A stretch of 64,000 bases of DNA, from assembly GCF_015182285.1 (NCBI RefSeq), contig NZ_PRDM01000003.1:434001-498000 (forward strand), in the 5' to 3' direction. Below are positions 35,124 through 44,591 of the stretch, piece after piece. Made by a program: the position numbers and the translations under genes. Numbering within the stretch: the stretch's first letter is position 1; the number at the start of each line of letters is the position of its first letter. Under the pieces are notes generated by a model, which worked only from the letters and a program-made list of their open reading frames with translations, was not told the origin of the DNA and did not search any database. The DNA comes from Flavobacterium hungaricum (GTDB taxonomy: Bacteria; Bacteroidota; Bacteroidia; Flavobacteriales; Flavobacteriaceae).

Positions 35124-38100
35124 ATGATTAAAAACGTACTAAAGTTACTGTTAGTCATCTGCCTTTTTGGTTTTCAAAGCCTACAAGCGCAGACTACAGT
35201 AAAAGGAACGATAACAGATGCTGGAACGGGCAGTCCGATTCCTGGAGCAAATATTATTGTTAAAGGAACCAAAACGAGTGCATCAACAGATTTTGATGGT
35301 AAATACTCTATTAATGTTCCAAATCAAGCAGCAGTTTTAGTTTTTACCTATGTAGGATCTGCTACAAAAGAAGTTGCTGTTGGAACACAAACTACAATTA
35401 ATGTAGCTTTAGGAGCAGACACACAACAATTGGGAGAAGTAGTTGTTACAGCTCTTGGTATCAGAAGAGAGAAAAAAGCAATTACGTATTCTGCACAAAA
35501 CGTTTCGGTAGACGAAATTTCTGAAGCAAGATCATTAAACGTTGCCAACTCATTATCTGGTAAAGTTGCAGGTCTTAACTTCTCTACTACTTCAAACGGT
35601 GTTGGTTCTTCTTCTAGAATTACTTTACGTGGTAACCGATCTCTTAATGGTAACAACCAGCCATTATATGTAGTAGATGGTGTGCCGATTAGTAATGGTA
35701 CAACAAACTCTAATCCTGATATTGATACAGGAGGAACTACTCAGCCAGATGGTATTTCTAACATTAACCCAGAAGATATTGCTTCGATGACTGTTCTTAA
35801 AGGACCTTCTGCAGCAGCACTTTACGGTTCTAGAGCATCAAATGGTGTGATCGTAATTACTACTAAATCTGGTAAAGCAGGAAAAACTTCTGTGTCGTTA
35901 TCATCTAACTTTATGGCTTCTTCTGCTTATAACTTGATGAATTTACAAAACGAATACGGACAAGGTACACAAGGAAATTATGTTCCGAACTCAAGCTCAA
36001 GCTGGGGAGGAAAATTAGACGGACGTCAGGTTTCTAACTGGCAGCTGGTTCGTAATCCAAATTATGCTGGGCCGGCTACACAAAGCTATACAGCACAGCC
36101 AAACAACGTAATCGATTTTTACAAAACAGGTTACAACTTAGCAAATACATTAACAGTAACTGCTGGTAATGAAAAAGCACAAGGTTATTTCTCTTATACT
36201 AACACACGTGCTGAAGGTATTGTAGGAGGAAATGCAATGGATAGACACAATCTTAACTTAAGATTGACTAGTAAAATTACAGACAAATTGTCTTTGGATG
36301 TAAAAACAAACTACATTGTTCAGGATATTGATAACTTGTTAAGAACAGGTGAGGAGTCTATCGGAACATCTGCTTATTTATTGCCTCGTAGTATTGCTTA
36401 CAACGATTACAAAAATTTCGAATTTTTTGATGGAGCTGGTCAAAGACAAGTAAACTATTTTCTTGACGAAACTGGATCTCCAGGAGGAAACCCTTTCTGG
36501 TCTGCTTTACGTGACGATGCTCGTACTGACAAAAGAAACAGATTTATTGGTTTAGCATCTCTTAAATATCAGTTTACAAATACTTTAAGTTTACAAGGTA
36601 GAGCTGGTTTGGATCAAATGACAAACAAAAACGTAAGAAACAGATATGCTACGAATGCATTCAACAGTAACTTGGGTTCTTACAGTGAATCTTATGAAAC
36701 AGTAAGCGAATTAAATATTGATGCTTTACTTGCTTACAGCCAAAAATTCGGAGATTTTTCTATCGGACTTAATGCTGGTGCAAGTTCATTGCAGCAAAGT
36801 AATTCAGCTTTAAATTCAGGTGGTGTTTTGAGTAAAAGAAATTTCTTTGCCCTAAGTAATGTTCAAACAGTTCAATCTACATCTACTGCTTCAGAAAAAA
36901 GAATCAACTCTGTTTACGGATTTGGTCAGATTGGTTTCAGAAATTATTTGTTCTTAGACTTAACAGCTAGAAATGACTGGTCTTCTACTTTACCACAAGA
37001 TTATTTCTACCCATCTTTCGGACTTTCTGCAGTAATCTCAGATATGGTTACATTGCCAGAAGTTATTAGTTTTGCAAAAGTAAGAGCTTCTTATGCACAA
37101 GTGGGTAACGATACAGATCCTTACCAAACACAACAAAGATACTCGTACATTGGAGGAAACGGCGGTATGTTATACGCACAAAGTACAAAAGCGAATCCGA
37201 ACTTAAAACCAGAGATTTCTTCTTCTACAGAATTTGGTATAGATTTGAGATTTTTCAATAATCGTTTAGGTTTAGATGCTACTTATTTCAATACATTAAC
37301 GAACAATCAAATTTTCTACATCAATACTCCAGAATCTTCTACTTTTTCTAGAGCAATTGTAAATGGCGGGGATATTGAAAACAAAGGTTACGAGCTTACG
37401 CTTACTGCAACTCCTATTCAGACACAAAATTTCACTTGGGATATTACAGCAAACTACGCTTCTTATAAATCTAAAATAAAATCTATCTTAGACGGAAGAG
37501 ACGAGTTAGTTCTTGGTGAAGGTCGTTTAGTAAGAAGTAAAGTTGTTCAAGGTGGTGAGTACGGAGATTTATACATTAAAGGTTTCCAAAGAGATCCTGC
37601 TGGAAATATCATCGTAAATAGTGCGGGTATTCCTTTAGCAACAAACGGATTTGATGTTCGTGCAGGTAACTTTAATCCAGATTGGACAGCAGGTTTCAAA
37701 AACAACTTCAAATACAAAGATTTCTCTTTAAGCTTCTTAGTTGATTTCAGAATTGGTGGTGAAGTTATTTCATACACTCAGGCTAGACAAGCTGGTTTAG
37801 GAGTTAGTGAGGTTACTTTGGCAGGAAGAGAGGGCGGAATCGTTGTTCCTGGTGTTGTAGCTGCTGGAAACGGAACTTACACTCCAAACACAACAAGTAT
37901 TACAGCTGAACAATACTGGACAGCAATCGGACAAAGAACTCCAATCGCAGAACCTTTTATTTATGATGCTACAAACATCAGATTAAGAGAACTTGTATTT
38001 GGTTATTCATTACCAAAACGTATCTTAGGTGAGTCAGGGTTTTCAAGTATTGATTTCTCTTTAGTAGGTAGAAATTTATTCTTCTTCTTGAACGAAGCGA

Positions 38101-38210
38101 AATATTTTGATCCAGAAGCGGGTGCAGGTACAGGAAACTTACAAGGTATAGAATCTTTCAACATTCCTTCTACGAGAGAATATGGAGTTAATGTTAAATT
38201 TGGATTTTAA
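35124..38210 (+). CDS. SusC/RagA-type TonB-dependent outer-membrane glycan importer
   Basis: After the signal peptide (ending LQAQ) comes a carboxypeptidase-like/CNA-B domain (TVKGTITDAGTGSPIPGANI, residues 25-105). Next are a plug domain with LGEVVVTALGIRREKKAITY and ITLRGNRSLNGNNQPLYVVDGVPI (about 110-250), and a ~22-strand barrel ending REYGVNVKFGF with a terminal Phe. GPSAAALYGSRASNGVIVITTKSG is the usual end of the plug. At 1028 residues it has normal length. It works with the SusD-like lipoprotein 15 bp downstream to bring oligosaccharides into the periplasm using TonB energy. Its substrate is inferred only from the neighbouring N-glycan enzymes. Confidence 0.95.
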   Translation: MIKNVLKLLLVICLFGFQSLQAQTTVKGTITDAGTGSPIPGANIIVKGTKTSASTDFDGKYSINVPNQAAVLVFTYVGSATKEVAVGTQTTINVALGADTQQLGEVVVTALGIRREKKAITYSAQNVSVDEISEARSLNVANSLSGKVAGLNFSTTSNGVGSSSRITLRGNRSLNGNNQPLYVVDGVPISNGTTNSNPDIDTGGTTQPDGISNINPEDIASMTVLKGPSAAALYGSRASNGVIVITTKSGKAGKTSVSLSSNFMASSAYNLMNLQNEYGQGTQGNYVPNSSSSWGGKLDGRQVSNWQLVRNPNYAGPATQSYTAQPNNVIDFYKTGYNLANTLTVTAGNEKAQGYFSYTNTRAEGIVGGNAMDRHNLNLRLTSKITDKLSLDVKTNYIVQDIDNLLRTGEESIGTSAYLLPRSIAYNDYKNFEFFDGAGQRQVNYFLDETGSPGGNPFWSALRDDARTDKRNRFIGLASLKYQFTNTLSLQGRAGLDQMTNKNVRNRYATNAFNSNLGSYSESYETVSELNIDALLAYSQKFGDFSIGLNAGASSLQQSNSALNSGGVLSKRNFFALSNVQTVQSTSTASEKRINSVYGFGQIGFRNYLFLDLTARNDWSSTLPQDYFYPSFGLSAVISDMVTLPEVISFAKVRASYAQVGNDTDPYQTQQRYSYIGGNGGMLYAQSTKANPNLKPEISSSTEFGIDLRFFNNRLGLDATYFNTLTNNQIFYINTPESSTFSRAIVNGGDIENKGYELTLTATPIQTQNFTWDITANYASYKSKIKSILDGRDELVLGEGRLVRSKVVQGGEYGDLYIKGFQRDPAGNIIVNSAGIPLATNGFDVRAGNFNPDWTAGFKNNFKYKDFSLSFLVDFRIGGEVISYTQARQAGLGVSEVTLAGREGGIVVPGVVAAGNGTYTPNTTSITAEQYWTAIGQRTPIAEPFIYDATNIRLRELVFGYSLPKRILGESGFSSIDFSLVGRNLFFFLNEAKYFDPEAGAGTGNLQGIESFNIPSTREYGVNVKFGF

Positions 38211-38225
38211 TTAAATAAAGATATC

Positions 38226-39812
38226 ATGAAATATAGTCTTAAAATAAAAACATTAGGAGCAGCATTATTAGCATGTTCTATTTTGTCAAGCTGTACAGGC
38301 GATTTTGACGAAATAAACACAGATCCTAATTCATTAACAGAAGGTCAGTTAGATGCTACATTCGCAGGACCTGCATTTGCATCAGCATTGTACGCAGGTA
38401 TTCACAACGGATCGTATTCTTCTCCAGGAGTAGATGACCAAGGTACTTGGGGTATTGCAACAGGTATTTTGTCTTCAACTTTCATTCACTACTTAAATTG
38501 CGGATACGGAACTGAAAGAAATGCGTTCGTAAACGGATACGAAGGAAGAGGATGGACAAGATTTTATACTGTAGCGGTTCCAGCTTTAAACAATGCTTTT
38601 AAAGCGTCTGCAGGAAATCCTGAAGCGCTTGCAGTACTTAAAGTATGGAAAGTATTTATGTACAACCAAATGGTAGATGCTTACGGACCAATTCCGTATA
38701 CAGAAGCTGGAAATGGTAAAGAAAAAGTTCCTTACGACAGCGTAGAATTTATCTACGAAGATTTTTTCAAATTGTTAGACGAAGCAAATGCTACGCTTTC
38801 TTCTTCTTCTGCGACTACAGTTGCAGCTTTTCAGGCAAACGACAGAGTTTACGCTGGAAGTGTTGACAAATGGAGAGTTTTTGGAAACAGTATGAGATTA
38901 CGTTTGGCTTTAAGAATTTCTGATAAAGATCCTGCAAAAGCTAAAACGCAGGCAGAAGCTGCGGTTGCTGCAGGAGTTATGCAGACAAACGATCAAGGTG
39001 CTTTCTTTAAAGCAAGTAACATTACACCAAACAACTTGAATATGATCGTAAACAGCTGGGGTTATACCATGACAGCTTCTATGGAAAGTATTTTAGTTGG
39101 TTATAATGACCCTCGTTTAGCTAAATGGTTTGCCCCAATCGATACCGGAGTTTACAGAGGACAGCCTGTTGGAGGTTTAGAAGATCAATTTGGAACTACT
39201 AAATTCTCTGCATTTAACAATGATGTAATGGGTAATGGTGCTGCAAACAACTTAAGTGAATCTAAAAACATCGAAATCTTTATGGCTTCTGAAAACTACT
39301 TGAGTAGAGCAGAAGGAGCTTTGAACGGATGGAACATGGGCGGAGATGCTAAAACCTTATACGAAACAGGTATCAGATTGTCTCTTGCACAATGGGGAAT
39401 TACTGATGCTGCAGCAGTTAATGCTTACATCGCTGGTTCTACATTGCCAACTTTACCAAACGTTTTAACAGTTTATCCAACATTAGATTTACAGGATATT
39501 CCAGTAAAATTACCAGTAGCATTCTCTACAAATGTTGCTAATCAGCGTACACAGATTGCAGTTCAAAAATACTTAGCAATTTTCCCAGAATCTTGGGAAG
39601 CTTGGGCAGATTTAAGAAGAAGCGATGCTAAAGTAATTTATCCTGTTTTAAACACAGACAACACTGACCCAGGAGTTGGAAAATCTTTGATGAAAAGAAT
39701 TATTTATGTTACAAATGAATATTCTTCTAACAAAGAAGCAGTTGATGATGGTATCGTAAAATTAGGCGGTGCAGATTCAGGTGGAACAAGACTTTGGTGG
39801 GACACAAAATAA
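38226..39812 (+). CDS. SusD/RagB-type glycan-binding lipoprotein
   Basis: A lipobox (LSSC, Cys23) is followed by TGDFDEINTDPNSLTEGQ, the usual start of the SusD-like_2 family. Helical TPR-like segments follow, including FMYNQMVDAYGPIPYTEA, VDKWRVFGNSMRLRLALRIS and ESWEAWADLRRSDAKVIYP. It forms a lid over the SusC channel and binds glycan at the surface. The gap to susC is 15 bp, and a strong terminator follows at 39857, so susC-susD form a two-gene unit. Confidence 0.94.
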   Translation: MKYSLKIKTLGAALLACSILSSCTGDFDEINTDPNSLTEGQLDATFAGPAFASALYAGIHNGSYSSPGVDDQGTWGIATGILSSTFIHYLNCGYGTERNAFVNGYEGRGWTRFYTVAVPALNNAFKASAGNPEALAVLKVWKVFMYNQMVDAYGPIPYTEAGNGKEKVPYDSVEFIYEDFFKLLDEANATLSSSSATTVAAFQANDRVYAGSVDKWRVFGNSMRLRLALRISDKDPAKAKTQAEAAVAAGVMQTNDQGAFFKASNITPNNLNMIVNSWGYTMTASMESILVGYNDPRLAKWFAPIDTGVYRGQPVGGLEDQFGTTKFSAFNNDVMGNGAANNLSESKNIEIFMASENYLSRAEGALNGWNMGGDAKTLYETGIRLSLAQWGITDAAAVNAYIAGSTLPTLPNVLTVYPTLDLQDIPVKLPVAFSTNVANQRTQIAVQKYLAIFPESWEAWADLRRSDAKVIYPVLNTDNTDPGVGKSLMKRIIYVTNEYSSNKEAVDDGIVKLGGADSGGTRLWWDTK

Positions 39813-39856
39813 TTTATTTGGTAAGTAACGATCCACACAATCCTTACTTAAAATTC

Positions 39857-39885
39857 AAAAGGAGAGGTAACTCTCCTTTTGTTTT
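39857..39885 (+). terminator. Intrinsic terminator after susD
   Basis: AAAAGGAGAG (39857-39866) and CTCTCCTTTT (39871-39880) form a perfect 10-bp stem with a GTAA tetraloop, followed by GTTTT. Confidence 0.9.
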
Positions 39886-40076
39886 ATATGGAAGTTTTGA
39901 ATTCATAAGTTATTGAATTATGAATTTTAAAAAATTCTTATTAATCCGAGTTTTAGAAATAAATCAATTTTACGAGCATAAGAATAAACAAGAAGCAATA
40001 AACAACAAAAAGGATGATTAACTCCAAAATAAAAATCATCAAACAACACAAACATTAAATAAATTAAAAAATAATA

Positions 40077-41405
40077 ATGGCTGTTACAAATACCACAAAA
40101 ACCTCACAAACCAAACCAACCTTAATACCAATATTAATCATTGCAAGTCTGTTTTTTATTTTCGGATTCGTAACCTGGATCAATGGTGCATTGATTCCGT
40201 TTATGAAAACCATAAATGAATTAACGGCTGCGCAGTCTTTATTAGTGGCATCGGCGTCGTATATTTCTTTTGTGGTAATGGCGCTTCCAGCATCTTATAT
40301 TTTAGCCAAAATCGGTTACAAAAAGGGAATGTCTCTGGGATTATTTATAATGGGATTTGGAGCACTGATTTTTATTCCTGCAGCCGAAGCCAGAACGTAT
40401 TGGATGTTCTTGACCGGAATCTTTATTCAAGGTGCGGGAATGACTTTGCTGCAAACGGCATCCAATCCTTATATCACGATTTTAGGGCCAATAGAAAGTG
40501 CCGCAAAACGAATCTCGATTATGGGAATTTGTAATAAAATTGCAGGGGCTTTGGGATCGCTTATTTTTGGTTCAATTTTGTTATCAGGAATTGATGAAAT
40601 TCAGGAAAAACTGGGCAAAGTAAGCGTCGAAGAAAAAAAAAATTTATTAAACAATATGGCAGACAGTGTTGTTGTGCCGTACATTTCTATGGCAGTGGTT
40701 TTGTTTGTTCTCGGATTGTTGATTCTAAAAGCACCGCTGCCAAATGTTGAAGCAGCGTCGATAGAAGAAGCAGAAGAAGGCAAAACAGCCAAAACGAGTA
40801 TCTTTCAGTTCCCGCATCTTTGGCTTGGCGTGTTAACTTTATTTATGTACGTTGGAGTTGAAGTAATTGCCGGCGACACGATTATTGCTTACGGAATAGC
40901 ATTAGGATTTCCTGCGGCAGATGCTAAATTCTTTACTACTTTTACTTTATTGGCAATGGTAGTAACATATGCATTAGGCGCATTTTTGATTCCGAGATAC
41001 ATTACTCAGGCTTTGGCTTTAAGAGTAAGTGCTGTGTTAGGAATTATTCTTTCTTTTTGCATCGTTTTCTCAACCGGATTTACTTCGGTTTTATTTGTAG
41101 CCGCTTTAGGTATTGCAAATGCTTTGGTTTGGCCTGCAGTCTGGCCGTTAACGCTTAATGGTTTAGGAAAATTTACTAAAACAGGTGCCGCATTATTGGT
41201 AATGGCAATTTCTGGCGGAGCGGTGATTCCGCCCTTATACGGAAAATTTGTAGACGGTGCCAAAGCAGATTTAATTGCCCAAGGAATAAGTGAAGTAAAC
41301 GCAAGCGCGGCGGCCGCAACAAAAGGATATTGGATTTTGCTTCCGTGTTATGCCTTTATTCTTTATTACGCAGTTTCGGGTCATAAAGCAGGGCTTAGGA
41401 GTTAG
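40077..41405 (+). CDS. FucP/NagP-type sugar MFS permease
   Basis: Twelve membrane helices in 442 residues. FFIFGFVTWINGALIPFMK in helix 1, GAGMTLLQTASNPYITILGP in helices 4-5 and GVEVIAGDTIIAYGIALGF in helix 7 are signatures of the fucose/glucose/galactose-type MFS group, which includes GlcNAc permeases (NagP) in many Bacteroidota. It imports a monosaccharide with H+ or Na+. Fucose, GlcNAc and galactose are all released by enzymes in this locus and are equal candidates. It is preceded by 264 bp without another gene and followed by short tandem repeats, so it appears to be its own unit. Confidence 0.88.
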   Translation: MAVTNTTKTSQTKPTLIPILIIASLFFIFGFVTWINGALIPFMKTINELTAAQSLLVASASYISFVVMALPASYILAKIGYKKGMSLGLFIMGFGALIFIPAAEARTYWMFLTGIFIQGAGMTLLQTASNPYITILGPIESAAKRISIMGICNKIAGALGSLIFGSILLSGIDEIQEKLGKVSVEEKKNLLNNMADSVVVPYISMAVVLFVLGLLILKAPLPNVEAASIEEAEEGKTAKTSIFQFPHLWLGVLTLFMYVGVEVIAGDTIIAYGIALGFPAADAKFFTTFTLLAMVVTYALGAFLIPRYITQALALRVSAVLGIILSFCIVFSTGFTSVLFVAALGIANALVWPAVWPLTLNGLGKFTKTGAALLVMAISGGAVIPPLYGKFVDGAKADLIAQGISEVNASAAAATKGYWILLPCYAFILYYAVSGHKAGLRS

Positions 41406-41410
41406 TTAAG

Positions 41411-41496
41411 GGTTAGGAGTTATTCGTTAGGAGTTATTCGTTAGGAGTTATTCGTTATGAGTTAGGAGTTATTCGTTAGGAGTTAAAAGTTATTAG
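41411..41496 (+). repeat. Tandem 14-mer array (GTTAGGAGTTATTC)
   Basis: Three adjoining copies of GTTAGGAGTTATTC are followed by two more separated by small changes (GTTATGA, AGTTAAAAG). The copies lie immediately after the permease stop. They are far too short and lack the spacers needed for a CRISPR array. Confidence 0.85.
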
Positions 41497-41599
41497 TTAG
41501 ATGTGTATGTATGTGGCGTAAAAAGAAGATAGGATTTGAAAAGAATAAATAAGAAAATTGATGAATAGTAATTTAGATCTAAAATCTAAAATCCAGCAT
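41497..41599. other. AT-rich spacer between the two repeat blocks
   Basis: No gene, terminator or clear promoter is visible between the tandem 14-mers and their inverted counterpart. Confidence 0.5.
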
Positions 41600-41700
41600 T
41601 TAACCTCTAACGCTTAACTCTTAACTCTTAACTCTTAACCCATAACCCATAACCTATAATTCCTAACGAATGACTTCTAACTCTTAACCCATAACTTCGA
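41600..41700 (-). repeat. Opposite-strand counterpart of the 14-mer array
   Basis: CTTAACT is repeated in register four times, then ACCCATA repeats and TTCCTAACGAATGA follow. These are the reverse complement in style of the array at 41411, so transcript across the gap could fold into a loose long hairpin. Confidence 0.7.
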
Positions 41701-41739
41701 CCTCCCCCCAACATTTCATAAATATTTCACATTAAAAAA

Positions 41740-42789
41740 ATGAATTTCAAATTAAAAAATATCATAACTGTCTTCACTGCGATATTGTTATCTAACAACA
41801 TAAATGCGCAGATGAAAGCAGTAAATATCGAAAGCAGTTACATTGCAGATCCACCCGTTACAAGTGCAAGCCACGCTTCAACTTTGGTAGAACACAAACC
41901 AAACGAAATTTTAGCAGCTTGGTTTGGCGGTAAATACGAAGGTGCAAAAGATGTTGGAATCTACATTGCGGCGTATAAAGATAAAAAGTGGTCGGAGCCT
42001 AAAAACCTAATTCAGCCCTTAATTAAAAACGGGGATACATTGCCGTGTTGGAATCCAGTTTTGTTTAAAAGCAAAAGCGAGAATCTGTATTTGTTTTACA
42101 AAGTAGGCAAAAATCCTAGAGAATGGTTTGGAGCTATGATCGTCTCAAAAGACAACGGAACGACTTGGGGAGAAGCAAAATACCTTCCATACGGATTTTT
42201 AGGCCCCATTCGAAATAAACCGATTGAAGTTACGTCTGGTGAAATCCTTTGCGGCAGCAGTACAGAAAGCGTAAAAACAGACGAATGGAGAGTTCATGTA
42301 GAAGTCTACAATGAAGCTGCAGATTCTTGGAAAAAAATAGAAGTAGAGAATGAGAATAACTTAGATGTCATTCAGCCCACATTTTTGATTCACAGCGCAA
42401 GCGATATTCAGATGTTGTCCCGAAGCAAACACAACAGAGTGGTTTCGAGCTGGTCGGGCGATAAAGGCAACAGTTGGATTAGAACAAATACAATTAATGT
42501 CGTTAATTCTAATTCTGGAATTGATGCTTTAACCGTAAATAAAAATCTGTTCTTGCTGGTGAACAATCCGCTGCCAATGGGAAAAGATTGGTTTAACGGC
42601 AGAAATATTCTAGATGTTGAATATTCTAAAGATGGTCTAAACTGGAAAAAATTATTTGATCTGGAAAAACAAGAAAAAGGAGAATTCAGTTATCCAGCCA
42701 TAATTCAAACCAGCGACAAAAAAGTACATGTTTTGTATACGTATGATAGAAAGTACATTAAACATACCGTTTTTGAAATTAGTTTATAA
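41740..42789 (+). CDS. Exported BNR-repeat sialidase-like protein (COG4692 type)
   Basis: A signal peptide (ending INAQ) is followed by a six-bladed propeller-type fold. HASTLVEHKPNEILAAWFGG at the start and NPVLFKSKSENLYLFYKVG match the predicted neuraminidase family COG4692. Asp-box motifs are visible at SKDNGTTW, SGDKGNSW and SKDGLNW. This family differs from classical GH33 sialidases and lacks an obvious FRIP motif; members occur in loci for many glycans and few are characterised. It may remove a terminal acidic or rare sugar from the N-glycan, or may merely bind. It is the last plausible glycan gene of the locus. Confidence 0.8.
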   Translation: MNFKLKNIITVFTAILLSNNINAQMKAVNIESSYIADPPVTSASHASTLVEHKPNEILAAWFGGKYEGAKDVGIYIAAYKDKKWSEPKNLIQPLIKNGDTLPCWNPVLFKSKSENLYLFYKVGKNPREWFGAMIVSKDNGTTWGEAKYLPYGFLGPIRNKPIEVTSGEILCGSSTESVKTDEWRVHVEVYNEAADSWKKIEVENENNLDVIQPTFLIHSASDIQMLSRSKHNRVVSSWSGDKGNSWIRTNTINVVNSNSGIDALTVNKNLFLLVNNPLPMGKDWFNGRNILDVEYSKDGLNWKKLFDLEKQEKGEFSYPAIIQTSDKKVHVLYTYDRKYIKHTVFEISL

Positions 42790-42794
42790 AAACA

Positions 42795-43032
42795 TTATGG
42801 CACACGGATTTTACGGATTCGCTATCGCGAAGACGCTGATTTTCGGTGATTTATGTTTCACGCAGATTTAAAAAGATTTTAGCAGAAAGCGCAGATTAAT
42901 TCTTTAAATCATTTTAATTAAATCAAAATAATAAACTGTTGAATCTGCTTAAATCTGTCTAAATCTGCGTGAAACATAAATCAGCTTCTTTAAGGAAGGA
43001 ATCCGCGTCATCTGCGTTCAAATTTTTTAGAT
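42795..43032. repeat. Interspersed repeat with 24-bp perfect inverted arms (family A, copy 1)
   Basis: Arms at 42847-42870 and 42960-42983 are exact reverse complements (inner part GTTTCACGCAGATTTA). Outer parts CACGGATTTTACGGATTCGC and GAATCCGCGTCATCTGCGTT are common to other family copies at 44006, 50722 and 53110. It fills the gap before the M28 peptidase gene. Confidence 0.88.
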
Positions 43033-43039
43033 AATAAAT

Positions 43040-44005
43040 ATGAAAATTTTACAAAATTGCATTATTCTACTTAGTTTCCTTTTTTTGAATACTATTTCAA
43101 ACGCCCAAAAAATGGCGGAAACCTTTTACAAACACGACAAATATTTATCGTCTGATAAAATGCAAGGTCGTTTTCCGGGTACCAAACAGAATAACGAAGC
43201 AGCTGCTTATATTAGTAAAAACTTCAAAAAATACGGTTTACAGCCTTTCCATAAAAATTATTATCAGCCTTTTAAAGTTTTTATAAAAGAAGGAATCAAT
43301 AAAATAAAATCGGACAGCGTGACGACTCAAAATGTTGTGGGGTATATCGAAGGCTCAGATCCGAATTTAAAAAACGAATTCATCGTAATCGGCGCGCATT
43401 ACGATCATTGGGGATGGGGCGGAAAAGGATCTGGAAGTAAAAAGAAAGATACCCTTGCGATTCATAACGGAGCCGATGATAATGCTTCTGGAGTTTCGGC
43501 ATTATTATGCATTCTAGAAGAAGTTTCAAAAATGAAAATCAAACCCAAAAGAAGCCTCATTTTTATTTCGTTCAGCGGAGAAGAAGAAGGTTTAATTGGT
43601 TCTAAATATTTTGTCAGCCATCTGCCTGTAAAAAAAGAAGCTGTAAAAGTCATGCTGAACATGGATATGGTTGGAAGGTTAAATGCCGAAAAACAGCTGT
43701 ATATGGGCGGCGCAGGAACGTTCCCGAACGGAGTTGCACTTATGACCAAACTAGGCGAAAACAGCGGATTAAATCCCGTTGTACACGCTGGTGATGTAGG
43801 CGGATCTGATCATGTTTCCTTTTACAAAGCATCGATTGCTGCAGTGGGGTTTCATACCGGCGGCCATCCGCAGTACCACACGCCAGAAGACGATATCGAA
43901 TTAATCAATTTTGAAGGAGGCGCATTAGTGTCAAAATATATTTTTAATGCATTGATTTCAATTGCAGATTATAACGAAGATTTAATTTTTATAAAACAAA
44001 ACTAA
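43040..44005 (+). CDS. Exported M28-family zinc aminopeptidase-like protein
   Basis: A Sec signal (ending SNAQ) precedes an M28 peptidase domain. GAHYDHWGW gives the first His ligand, NGADDNASGVSALL the bridging Asp, FSGEEEGLIGSKYF the catalytic Glu and ligand Glu, MLNMDMVGRL the Asp ligand, and YHTPEDD the last His, so all five metal ligands are present. Length 321 fits single-domain members. It would trim peptides in the periplasm. It could free glyco-amino acids for the glycosylasparaginase, but it is also a common housekeeping type. Both flanks carry copies of repeat family A. Confidence 0.9.
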   Translation: MKILQNCIILLSFLFLNTISNAQKMAETFYKHDKYLSSDKMQGRFPGTKQNNEAAAYISKNFKKYGLQPFHKNYYQPFKVFIKEGINKIKSDSVTTQNVVGYIEGSDPNLKNEFIVIGAHYDHWGWGGKGSGSKKKDTLAIHNGADDNASGVSALLCILEEVSKMKIKPKRSLIFISFSGEEEGLIGSKYFVSHLPVKKEAVKVMLNMDMVGRLNAEKQLYMGGAGTFPNGVALMTKLGENSGLNPVVHAGDVGGSDHVSFYKASIAAVGFHTGGHPQYHTPEDDIELINFEGGALVSKYIFNALISIADYNEDLIFIKQN

Positions 44006-44160
44006 GTTTATTGTACGCGGACGATACAGATTCGCTTTCGCGAAAGCGCTGATTTTTGCAGATTTTTATACTTTATTTTAATCAAAAGTTTTAAAATGAA
44101 ATCTGCGTAAAAATAAAAAATCCGTTTAATCCGCGTCATTCGCGTTCCAATATTCGCAAC
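44006..44160. repeat. Interspersed repeat family A, copy 2
   Basis: It contains ATTCGCTTTCGCGAAAGCGC, whose core CGCTTTCGCGAAAGCG (44033-44048) is a perfect 16-bp palindrome. It also has TGCAGATTTTTATA opposite AAATCTGCGTAAAAATAA, then AATCCGCGTCATTCGCGTTC. The order of blocks follows copy 1. Confidence 0.8.
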
Positions 44161-44205
44161 GATATTAATTAGTTATTTGTTTGTTTTGAAGAAAGGCGGT
44201 GTCTA

Positions 44206-44571
44206 TTAAATGTTATAGATGCCGTCTTTTACTTTAAAAGCCCACGCAGCCATCGCATCAATAACCGGCAATAGACCCGTTCCGGCACTGCTCAATTTAT
44301 ACGTTACAAACGGCGGCACAACGGGTTTTGCTTCGCGAATGACCAAACCATCGGCTTCTAACTGTTTGAGATGCTGAATCAGCATTTTCTCGGTTACGGC
44401 TGGAATAGCTCTTTTTAGTTCGCTGTAACGCTTATCTCCAGTCGATAAATGATAGAGAATAATAGGTTTCCAATAACCGCCTATTTTTTCCATAACAAAA
44501 GTTACAGGGCATTTTTCCAGCGCATACTGCTTATTTTCCTGAATAGTAGAGGATTCTTTAATTGCTGTCAT
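44206..44571 (-). CDS. HxlR-family winged-helix transcriptional regulator
   Basis: The 121-residue protein has the HxlR layout: KCPVTFVMEKIGGYWKPII at the start with a Cys that can serve redox or electrophile sensing in relatives, SELKRAIPAVTEKMLIQHLK as recognition helices and LEADGLVIREAKPVVPPFVTY as the wing. It is transcribed divergently from the NmrA-like gene, from which its start is 82 bp away. This pairing is common: HxlR regulators usually repress a neighbouring NAD(P)H-dependent enzyme. The shared intergenic dyad is the likely operator. Confidence 0.92.
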   Translation of the reverse strand: MTAIKESSTIQENKQYALEKCPVTFVMEKIGGYWKPIILYHLSTGDKRYSELKRAIPAVTEKMLIQHLKQLEADGLVIREAKPVVPPFVTYKLSSAGTGLLPVIDAMAAWAFKVKDGIYNI

Positions 44572-44591
44572 AGTTACATACTTTAGGGTAA

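Noticed and set aside
41411..41496. Possible CRISPR or iteron array
   Set aside because: The 14-mers adjoin directly without spacers, and no replication protein gene is near. They are simple tandem repeats.
1..42789. Type IX secretion sorting domains on the glycan enzymes
   Set aside because: I looked at the C-termini of the exported hydrolases and saw no typical T9SS tail; they end in catalytic, discoidin or fibronectin-like domains.
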